Positions 8,634 to 15,804 of a stretch of 20,305 nucleotides of DNA are shown piece after piece. This DNA is from Dysgonomonas sp. UBA7710. GTDB lineage: Bacteria > Bacteroidota > Bacteroidia > Bacteroidales > Dysgonomonadaceae. The notes below the pieces were generated by a model. That model did no database searches. It was not told where the DNA came from and was given only the letters and a program-made list of their open reading frames with translations. Position numbers and translations under genes: made by a program. Location of the stretch: the NCBI RefSeq assembly GCF_002482385.1, contig NZ_DLFW01000047.1, forward strand, positions 1 through 20,305, in the 5' to 3' direction. Position 1 is the first letter of the stretch, and each line of letters opens with the position of its first letter.

Positions 8634-9644
8634 ATGAAGCTAAAAATTATAGTAATATCAATCATCTCCCTGTTTATATCAGGAGGTTTGTATTCCCAGG
8701 ATGTAATAAAACTGGGAATTATAGGACTGGATACATCACACTCCCCGGCATTTATCAAACTGTTGAATGATAAAGATGCAGCTGAACAGTACAAAGGATT
8801 CAAGATTGTCGCTGCTTATCCCTACGGATCAAAAACAATCGAGAGTAGCGCAAAACGCATACCCGGATATATTGAAGAGGCCGGGAATCACGGAGTAAAG
8901 ATAACATCTTCAATTGCCGAAATGCTCAAACAGGTAGATTGTGTACTCCTCGAAACCAATGATGGCAATCTGCATTTGGAGCAGGCTCTCGAAGTTTTTA
9001 AAGCCGGAAAACCCATGTTTATAGACAAACCGGTTGCCGCCAATCTGGCTGAAGCGATCGCAATATTTAAACTTGCAAAAAAATATAATGTACCTGTATT
9101 TTCATCTTCAGCACTCCGATACTCTCCTGTAAATCAAGAAATACGCAAGGGAGATCATGGTAAAGTGCTTGGAGCGGATTGCTATTCACCTGATGCATAT
9201 GAACCCAGTCATGCAGATTTCACGTGGTACGGTATCCACGGCGTAGAAACGTTATATACTGTTATGGGGACCGGATGCACAGAAGTAAGCCGTTTATCGA
9301 CAAAGGATTTCAGTGTAGTTACCGGTGTATGGGCAGACGGCAGGATAGGAACATTCCGTAGTATCCGCACAGGACATAATTACTTCGGAGGAACAGTTTT
9401 CTGTAGTACAAAAGTAGTACAGGCCGATGGCTATAAAGGATACGGGGTTTTACTCGATCAGATTCTGCAATTCTTCAAGACGAAAGAAGTGCCTGTCGAC
9501 CCTGAAGAAACAATCGAGATGTTCACGTTTATGGAAGCATCGAACGAAAGTAGACGGCAGAACGGGGCTCCGGTATTGATGGAAAGTATTCTGGAAAAGG
9601 GGAAACTTGAAGCTGAACGTATCCTGAAAAATATAAAAGACTGA
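8634..9644 (+). CDS. exported Gfo/Idh/MocA-family protein
   Basis: A 336-residue protein of the Gfo/Idh/MocA oxidoreductase fold. It starts with a Sec-type signal peptide (about 1-22, ending GGLYSQ; no twin arginine), so the mature protein is predicted to be periplasmic. The N-terminal Rossmann strand reads KLGIIGLDTSHSPAF, where the usual GxGxxG is replaced by GxxGxDTSH. The segment LLETNDGNLHLEQALEVF and the sugar-site FIDKPVA (Asp131-Lys132-Pro133) correspond to the family's EKP motif region. The C-terminal half contains YGIHGVETLYTVMG. It follows nagB by 57 bp on the same strand with no visible promoter, so it is likely cotranscribed. Its substrate is unknown; an amino-sugar-related role is inferred from context only. 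GH109-like glycosidases share this fold, but this protein is clearly shorter. Confidence 0.8.
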   Translation: MKLKIIVISIISLFISGGLYSQDVIKLGIIGLDTSHSPAFIKLLNDKDAAEQYKGFKIVAAYPYGSKTIESSAKRIPGYIEEAGNHGVKITSSIAEMLKQVDCVLLETNDGNLHLEQALEVFKAGKPMFIDKPVAANLAEAIAIFKLAKKYNVPVFSSSALRYSPVNQEIRKGDHGKVLGADCYSPDAYEPSHADFTWYGIHGVETLYTVMGTGCTEVSRLSTKDFSVVTGVWADGRIGTFRSIRTGHNYFGGTVFCSTKVVQADGYKGYGVLLDQILQFFKTKEVPVDPEETIEMFTFMEASNESRRQNGAPVLMESILEKGKLEAERILKNIKD

Positions 9645-9700
9645 AATTCTTCATCTATTATAAACAAGTAGAAGCTATTTAGTGAGTAGTTATACTTCTG

Positions 9701-9736
9701 ACAAAGGGCGCAGTCCGGCCGGACTGCGCCCTTTGT
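9701..9736 (+). terminator. perfect 36-bp palindrome, probable terminator of the nag operon
   Basis: The two 18-base halves are exact reverse complements (ACAAAGGGCGCAGTCCGG and its complement). As RNA this gives a 16-bp GC-rich stem with a GGCC loop. It lies 56 bp after the stop of the Gfo/Idh/MocA gene and is followed by TTC with only a short T run (TTTGTTT). The symmetry means it could work in both directions. Confidence 0.75.
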
Positions 9737-9934
9737 TTCGCAAAATCTATCCATTACCTTAACATTGTCAATCAGGGTATGATATAGAGCTACGCCCTTG
9801 TGTATTACATCTCTGATTATACCGGTAGCAGGTTTAGTATGGAGATATAATCTTTCCCTTTTCTACTATTTATTCCTCTCCAATTTTAACACAAAAACAA
9901 GTATGAGTAGCAGTAAAAATACCCAGAAATAGGT
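9737..9934. other. intergenic stretch between the nag operon and the TonB-receptor operon
   Basis: Together with its flanks this forms a 390-bp gap without a gene (9645-10034). Apart from the palindrome at its left and the promoter at its right I see AT-rich DNA and no further supportable element. Confidence 0.6.
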
Positions 9935-9935
9935 A

Positions 9936-9966
9936 TTGAGTATATCTCCTAAAGAGTCTAATTTTG
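9936..9966 (+). promoter_or_regulatory. Bacteroidetes-type promoter of the six-gene operon
   Basis: A TTG (9936-9938), a 20-nt spacer, then TAATTTTG (9959-9966) match the Bacteroidetes -33/-7 consensus TTTG-N19-21-TAnnTTTG. The start codon of the TonB-dependent receptor is 68 bp downstream, leaving a leader of roughly 60 nt. This is the best-matching promoter in the window. Confidence 0.6.
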
Positions 9967-10034
9967 CTTATTGATTATAAATTGTAATTCGTCCACCAAT
10001 TATCTGTTGATAAAAACTTAATAAATTTTTCCGA

Positions 10035-12899
10035 ATGAAAGAGAATTTCTTTCACAGTAAACTTATTGCCGTAATAATCCTTTTCTTTATTTTAGGTAAT
10101 ACAAATCTATCACTGGCTCAGAATAATACTTATCAAATTAAAGGAGTTGTATTAGATTCTTTGGAGATCGCCCCGGTAGAGATGGCCATTGTCTCTATTG
10201 TCGATCTTGGCATCTGGTCCAGAAGCGATGAAGAGGGAAGATTTGTATTGAACAATGTTCCTGCAGGAACTCACCGTATCAGATTTTACCTCCTGGGTTA
10301 TAAAGAATTAACTGTAACCAGAACTATCCATTCAAATATTGAAGAATGGATACAGAAAATACAACCCACAAGTCTGTCTTTGAATGAAGTAACAGTTACC
10401 GCAACAGAAAACAAGCTGGGGTCAATCTCAACAATCGGAAGAGAAGCGATAGAGCATATCCAGCCCAAAAGCTTAACAGATATATTCCAACTGCTACCGG
10501 GACAAATAACGGACAATCCGACTTTGTCATCACCGGGACAAGTAAAGATCAGGGAAATAACAGAAAACGACAACAGTGCATTGGGAACGTTGGTTATTGT
10601 GGATGGCGCTCCAATATCAAATGATGCAAACATGCAGACAATCAACACATCCCGGTCGGGTAAATCATTCAATGAAACCAGCTATTCCGGGAGAGGGATC
10701 GATTTACGTGACATTTCCGCAGACAACCTGGAGTCGGTAGAAGTCATCAAAGGGGTACCTTCTGCAGAATACGGAAATCTTACCTCAGGGGTTGTGTTGG
10801 TAAAAACAAAGATCGGGGAGCAACCATGGACAGCCAAATTAAAAACAGACCCTAATACTAAGATAGGAAGTATATATAAAGGCTTACGGTTACCTGAACG
10901 CTCCGGTATACTGAATGTAGGAGCAGATTATGCTGAAGCTTACGATGACATTCGTGAAAAATCGAACGGTTATAAACGCCTGACAGCAACATTGGCATAC
11001 TCAAATACTTTCCTCAACAAAACGAATCCTTTAGATGTGAATATCCGCCTATCCGGCTACAGCACTATCGACGAAAACAAATCCGATCCTGAGATGAACA
11101 ACGAAGAATTGAAAAAAACATCACAAAAAGGTTTTCGGTGGGGAGTTGATGGTAAATGGATGCTGCGTAAATCATGGATTACCAATCTGGAATATAGTAT
11201 ATCGGGGGACTATGCATCAAACACAAGCCGTACCAAGTCATTACAGGTACTGTCTACCGGAGCTGTACCCTACCCCACTTCCTATGAAAACGGAATGTTT
11301 GAGGAACAATATCTACCGGGGGTATTCTATTCCGACTATACAACTGATGGTAAGCCATACAACACTTTTGCTAAATTAAAAGGGAACTGGAGCCGTCAGT
11401 TTTTTCAACGGACTCTCAATTCCGTTAAGATGGGATTAGACTTCTCGCTTACAGGAAATAACGGGCGTGGGTTGGAATATGATATATCCAGGCCTCCAAT
11501 GCTTAATCTTACAACCAGCATCAGGCCAAGGGCTCCTAAAGACATTCCTACGCTAAAAAATTATGCATTCTTTATAGAAGATAAAGTTGTACAACCGATA
11601 GGTACAACCGAACTTACAGTACAAGCAGGAACACGTTTTGTAAAAGTGCAACCGGGAAATTTTCATTCGGTAGAACCCAGGATAAATACAAGTTTTGAAT
11701 TTCTCAATAAAAAGAACAATCAGTTATTCGATCATTTTAGTATCGACATAGGCTATGGACTTTCATCCAAAATGCCAACCTTGTCATATATATCACCAGA
11801 CAATGCCTATTTCGACAATATGAGTCTCAATTATCTGGATGGAGAAAACTCTTTAGCTGTGGTATCGACCGAAGTATTAAACACATCCAACCCTAACCTG
11901 AAACCGGCACGTAGCACTAAAAAAGAGTTAGGCTTGTCTTTCAGGATAAATAAAGTCTCCGTCTCATTAACAGCATATCACGAAAAGCTAAAAGACGGAT
12001 TATCGTTTTACTCCACTCCTCACTTCTCGTTTTATGAGAAGTTTACAGTAAACGGAGCAGGCAAAATGCCGGAATTTGAAAACGGCAAAGTTTATTATTA
12101 TGAAAACGGCAATCGTCTGGAGGCTCCATCATCGACCAATGTAGCCACATATACTTACAATACGCCGGCAAACAACCAGACGCTTATAAAAAAAGGGTTT
12201 GAATACATTGTTGATTTAGGTAAGATAAAAGCCATAAATACATCGTTTGTCATAGATGGGGCCTGGTTGTGGCAGGAAAGCTACAATACTCTCCCTACAT
12301 ACACAACTATATCGCAACTTTTATATGGAGAACCATATCCGTATATAGCAGTAATGCCGGCCAACTATAAAACAATCCGGCAGCGGATAAATACGAATAT
12401 CCGGATGATAACCCATGTACCCCAACTAAAAATGATAGTTTCACTTACAAGCCAGATAGTGTGGAACTCTAAGTTCAAATACAGATGGGATGATGAAAAT
12501 GGCAACTCTCTGATTTACTATTACGATGATAATGGCAACAGGGTGTATGGCGATGCTGCCTTGAAAGATATGAGTACTACCCGCTATATAGACCCTATCG
12601 GGTTTATGGATAATACAGGAACTATCCATGATTGGAAACCTGAATATTCCACCCATAATGACTATCAGGCAATGGTAAGAACGTATAGTGAATCGTACTA
12701 CTTTGTAGAAGAAAGCCTGCCTCCGGCCGTTCAGTTCAACCTGCGGTTGACAAAAGAATTTTCGCGCAATCTCACATTGTCTTTTATGGCAAATAATTTT
12801 CTGAAAATGAATCCGCTGCAAAAAAGCAACAGGACCTCACTTGATGTAAAAAGGAACACGAGGTTTTACTTTGGAGCAGAAATCAATTATAAATTTTAA
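10035..12899 (+). CDS. TonB-dependent outer-membrane receptor
   Basis: A 954-residue TonB-dependent transporter. The signal peptide ends near LSLAQ (about residue 29). A carboxypeptidase-regulatory-like beta domain (about 33-115: IKGVVLDSLEIAPVEMAIV, then EGRFVLNNVPAGTHRI) follows, then a TonB-box-like LNEVTVTA. The plug domain contains GTLVIVDGAPIS and LESVEVIKGVPSAEYGNLTS. The rest is the beta-barrel, ending in FYFGAEINYKF with a terminal Phe as expected for BAM insertion. It belongs to the receptors with an N-terminal extension but is not paired with a SusD homologue; the partner gene 15 bp downstream is a DUF4876-like lipoprotein. The cargo is not readable from sequence; the operon suggests peptides or a peptide-bound ligand. 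Iron-complex uptake cannot be excluded. Confidence 0.93.
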   Translation: MKENFFHSKLIAVIILFFILGNTNLSLAQNNTYQIKGVVLDSLEIAPVEMAIVSIVDLGIWSRSDEEGRFVLNNVPAGTHRIRFYLLGYKELTVTRTIHSNIEEWIQKIQPTSLSLNEVTVTATENKLGSISTIGREAIEHIQPKSLTDIFQLLPGQITDNPTLSSPGQVKIREITENDNSALGTLVIVDGAPISNDANMQTINTSRSGKSFNETSYSGRGIDLRDISADNLESVEVIKGVPSAEYGNLTSGVVLVKTKIGEQPWTAKLKTDPNTKIGSIYKGLRLPERSGILNVGADYAEAYDDIREKSNGYKRLTATLAYSNTFLNKTNPLDVNIRLSGYSTIDENKSDPEMNNEELKKTSQKGFRWGVDGKWMLRKSWITNLEYSISGDYASNTSRTKSLQVLSTGAVPYPTSYENGMFEEQYLPGVFYSDYTTDGKPYNTFAKLKGNWSRQFFQRTLNSVKMGLDFSLTGNNGRGLEYDISRPPMLNLTTSIRPRAPKDIPTLKNYAFFIEDKVVQPIGTTELTVQAGTRFVKVQPGNFHSVEPRINTSFEFLNKKNNQLFDHFSIDIGYGLSSKMPTLSYISPDNAYFDNMSLNYLDGENSLAVVSTEVLNTSNPNLKPARSTKKELGLSFRINKVSVSLTAYHEKLKDGLSFYSTPHFSFYEKFTVNGAGKMPEFENGKVYYYENGNRLEAPSSTNVATYTYNTPANNQTLIKKGFEYIVDLGKIKAINTSFVIDGAWLWQESYNTLPTYTTISQLLYGEPYPYIAVMPANYKTIRQRINTNIRMITHVPQLKMIVSLTSQIVWNSKFKYRWDDENGNSLIYYYDDNGNRVYGDAALKDMSTTRYIDPIGFMDNTGTIHDWKPEYSTHNDYQAMVRTYSESYYFVEESLPPAVQFNLRLTKEFSRNLTLSFMANNFLKMNPLQKSNRTSLDVKRNTRFYFGAEINYKF

Positions 12900-12914
12900 A
12901 ACATCGAAACAATT

Positions 12915-14180
12915 ATGAAAACATTACTTTTTAAGCATAACAATGCTAAAGAGTTCTCGGTTAAAACCGCCCGGTCACTTTGTTTGCTTATCTTTTTACT
13001 TTCAATATTATTACTTCCGTCATGTAGCGACAATGATGAAGAAGCAAAAAAATATGTCGTAAAAGTAACAGTAAATTACCCGGAAGGATACAATGGGCTG
13101 GCTTCGGGAGTTGAAGTAAAAGCAGTAAATTCCCAGACCGGCTCCAGTACTGCAGCTACCACCGACGCCAGTGGTATAGCTCAATTCAATCTGGTATCAG
13201 GTTTATATAACTTTACCGTAGCTCACGAGACTGAAGAATTTGTCTTCAACGGGCTGAAAGAAAATCAGACTGTGTCTCAGGATATGGCTGTTTCTGTAGA
13301 CCTCCATGCAACATCTCTTACAGGTGGACTTGTATTTAAAGAATATTATTATGTAGGTTCTCCGGTAGAAGGAAAAGCCGTAGGTTATAGTTCCGATCAG
13401 TTCATGGAAATATATAACAACTCAGACGAAGTTATATATCTGGATAATATAGGTATTGGCTGTTTAGATCCGTTAGCCTCCAGTAGTGTATCTGTCTGGG
13501 TCGATAGCAATGGAGACCTCTTAAATGTATTGCCTTTGTCGGGCTATAGTTTTTATATAGAGGGATCAGGTAAAGATCATCCGCTCGAGCCTCGCACCAG
13601 TATTGTGATTGCCCAGGATGGCATAGATCATCAAACAGACCCTCTGGGCAATCCGGCTTCTCCTGTAAACCTGGGTAATGCGACATGGGAAACTTATGTA
13701 GGGGACATCAATAATGGAAAAGATGCGGATGCCGCCGGTGTACCTAATCTGACCTTATTATCGACAACTACAACGACACAGAATGACGCTTTATATTCGG
13801 TATTCGGCCCTGCACTGATAATGTTCCGCTTCCCGGAAGGAGTAGATCCCGCTGCATTCGCGGCAAATGCAAGCAATCTGTCCACAAAACCGGGTACATC
13901 TGCAGCTACACAATATCTGATGATTCCAAAAGAATATGTGGTGGATGCGATAGAATGTGTCTATAATGACCCCGGGAAACGTAATAAGAGAATTCATTCA
14001 GATCTGGACGCGGGTTATACGTTTATAACAGGAGGTACATATAACGGAAAAAGTGTCCGCCGTAAAGTGAAGCAGATAATAGACGGCAAAGTTATCTACA
14101 AAGATACAAACAACTCGACAGAGGACTTCCTGAAAGATCAGACTCCTACCCCATTTGTTCATCCTGTCACAGTAGACTAG
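12915..14180 (+). CDS. DUF4876-like surface lipoprotein
   Basis: A 421-residue lipoprotein. The hydrophobic leader ends in LLLPSC (Cys37) and is followed by SDNDEE, which resembles the acidic lipoprotein export signal that sends Bacteroidetes lipoproteins to the cell surface. Next is a CnaB/transthyretin-like domain (about 45-130; VKVTVNYPEGYNGLASGVEV, TTDASGIAQFNLVSGLYNF). The following region, with VFKEYYYVGSP and DQFMEIYNNSDEVIYLDNI, is how I recognise DUF4876 and is reminiscent of lamin-tail-type folds. It lies 15 bp after the receptor gene and 21 bp before the barrel gene. Its position suggests a surface substrate-binding or lid-like partner of the receptor, analogous to SusD but unrelated in sequence; this role is inference. 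Confidence 0.8.
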   Translation: MKTLLFKHNNAKEFSVKTARSLCLLIFLLSILLLPSCSDNDEEAKKYVVKVTVNYPEGYNGLASGVEVKAVNSQTGSSTAATTDASGIAQFNLVSGLYNFTVAHETEEFVFNGLKENQTVSQDMAVSVDLHATSLTGGLVFKEYYYVGSPVEGKAVGYSSDQFMEIYNNSDEVIYLDNIGIGCLDPLASSSVSVWVDSNGDLLNVLPLSGYSFYIEGSGKDHPLEPRTSIVIAQDGIDHQTDPLGNPASPVNLGNATWETYVGDINNGKDADAAGVPNLTLLSTTTTTQNDALYSVFGPALIMFRFPEGVDPAAFAANASNLSTKPGTSAATQYLMIPKEYVVDAIECVYNDPGKRNKRIHSDLDAGYTFITGGTYNGKSVRRKVKQIIDGKVIYKDTNNSTEDFLKDQTPTPFVHPVTVD

Positions 14181-14201
14181 ATAATTAAATCATAAACCTA
14201 G

Positions 14202-15797
14202 ATGAAGTTTATTTACAAAAATATAATCCTGACCGGATTCATCTGTCTGTACACAGCGGCAACTTGTAATGCCCAGTCTGGCGACAGCATTACAAGCCCT
14301 GCCGACTATTCGCTATTGCCAATACAATATACCGGACTGCAAACGTCAAATCCTGTTGCATATATCGAAGTAGACAGGGACCGGATGAACGGACAGATTA
14401 CCTATAATCATACTTCGGGAGATTATAAATATATTTCTGACCCGAGGTCTATGAATAGCGGACAAGTCGCATTGGAAGGATTTAAACGGGTAAATAAACT
14501 TCATTTCTACGGAAGTTTTTCCTACAATATATCAGGGTTGAAAGGCCAGAAGTGGAAAGACGTACTGATGCCTTCCCAAGGCAATCCCTTTATATTGGGT
14601 GACAGTATAGGAGGTGATTATGACAATGAACGTTTCGCCATAAAAGGAGTAATGGCTTCCTCCCTCAACAAGAAACTGAAATGGGCCGTTGCCGTAGATT
14701 ACAATGGAGGCAGCTCTGCCGACCAGAGCGACCCCCGGCCCAGGATTGATGCCACACGTTATTCTATTTATCCGGGTATCATGTATAACTTATTGCCGGA
14801 TTGGAGTATCGGGCTTGATTTTGGATATGAAGGCTATAAGGAAGTTATCTCCGTTACCACAACGACTAAGAAAGACCATAATTACTTCCTGTTTCAAGGA
14901 TTAGGCAATTATACCATCGAATCGGGAATATCACATGGCCGCCAATACAAAGGAACTGCGTTTGGTAGTAATGCCCAGATTAAATGGAGAAAGAATATAT
15001 ATGAAAATATTCTCCAGTTAGGCTACAAAAGCAATGAAGAAAAGTCTGAAGACGGTGCTGTCTCGGAGAGTGACAATAGTTCTGTAAGTGGCTCCGGGAA
15101 TAGTAATATGTTCAGATCAGGAGATTATAAGGAAACAATTTACTCGCTGATGAATATATTTTCTGTAAAACAGGGTCAAACATCACATATTCTAAAGGTC
15201 AATATTGACAACAACAATTCGAAAGGTATTTGGTACGACCAGAAAAAAATAACAAACAGTAATAATCAGCAAATCTGGGAGATATATAATAAATCGGTAA
15301 AATATAAAAATAAAACGACAAAAATCGGACTGGATTACATATGGCTGAAAGAAAGATCCGGCTGGAAAGATTATATGCTGGGAGTCGCAGCAGAATTTGA
15401 GCAACATAAGACCACACTCCTGCCTGATATGCATCTGCAAAAATATTCAAACGTCAATGTCGCTATAAAAGGAGGCAAGACCTTCCGGTTGCCAAAGAAT
15501 TTCCAATTAGGCTTCGATTTAAAGGCTTCATACCAACGTAATCTTTCTTCAAAAGCGGATTTTACAGGTCTGGCTTTAGCTAATCTGTGGTCGTATCCTG
15601 TCTTTGAATATCTTACATCCGATCATTATAGAGGCGATGCTTCATTCAAATTAAGTAAACAAACACGGATGGGAAACCTTCCGTCAACCATATATCTGAC
15701 AGCCGGTGCCAGTTATACAAAATCGGCTCTGGATACCGATAATTTCAATAAACCCGATCGTATAGGGATTGCAACATCATTTGGTTTTACATTTTAA
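14202..15797 (+). CDS. DUF6850-like outer-membrane beta-barrel protein
   Basis: A 531-residue predicted outer-membrane protein. The signal peptide ends at CNAQ (about residue 25). The remainder alternates polar and aromatic residues in strand-like segments (KLHFYGSFSYNISG, YSIYPGIMYNLLPDWSIGLDF, NVAIKGGKTFRLPKNFQLGF) and ends in IGIATSFGFTF with a terminal Phe typical of barrels. I assign it tentatively to the DUF6850 barrel family, which I associate with DUF4876 and TonB-receptor genes. It has no plug domain, so it is not itself TonB-dependent. A low-complexity Ser/Gly/Asp/Asn-rich loop (about 285-305) is likely extracellular. It may form a pore or an assembly scaffold with the two preceding gene products. 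Confidence 0.72.
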   Translation: MKFIYKNIILTGFICLYTAATCNAQSGDSITSPADYSLLPIQYTGLQTSNPVAYIEVDRDRMNGQITYNHTSGDYKYISDPRSMNSGQVALEGFKRVNKLHFYGSFSYNISGLKGQKWKDVLMPSQGNPFILGDSIGGDYDNERFAIKGVMASSLNKKLKWAVAVDYNGGSSADQSDPRPRIDATRYSIYPGIMYNLLPDWSIGLDFGYEGYKEVISVTTTTKKDHNYFLFQGLGNYTIESGISHGRQYKGTAFGSNAQIKWRKNIYENILQLGYKSNEEKSEDGAVSESDNSSVSGSGNSNMFRSGDYKETIYSLMNIFSVKQGQTSHILKVNIDNNNSKGIWYDQKKITNSNNQQIWEIYNKSVKYKNKTTKIGLDYIWLKERSGWKDYMLGVAAEFEQHKTTLLPDMHLQKYSNVNVAIKGGKTFRLPKNFQLGFDLKASYQRNLSSKADFTGLALANLWSYPVFEYLTSDHYRGDASFKLSKQTRMGNLPSTIYLTAGASYTKSALDTDNFNKPDRIGIATSFGFTF

Positions 15798-15804
15798 GAA
15801 GAAA

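Noticed and set aside
10298..10672. 124-codon antisense frame inside the TonB receptor gene
   Set aside because: Antisense shadow of the plug-coding sequence; no start context, no domain.
10035..14180. SusC/SusD pair
   Set aside because: The receptor is TonB-dependent with an N-terminal extension, but its partner lipoprotein lacks SusD-type helical repeats and instead resembles DUF4876.
15769..15804. 12-residue extension of the C25-like peptidase from an upstream ATG
   Set aside because: It would overlap the end of the barrel gene and place a His/Lys-rich stretch before the signal peptide; the ATG at 15805 starts a clean signal sequence.
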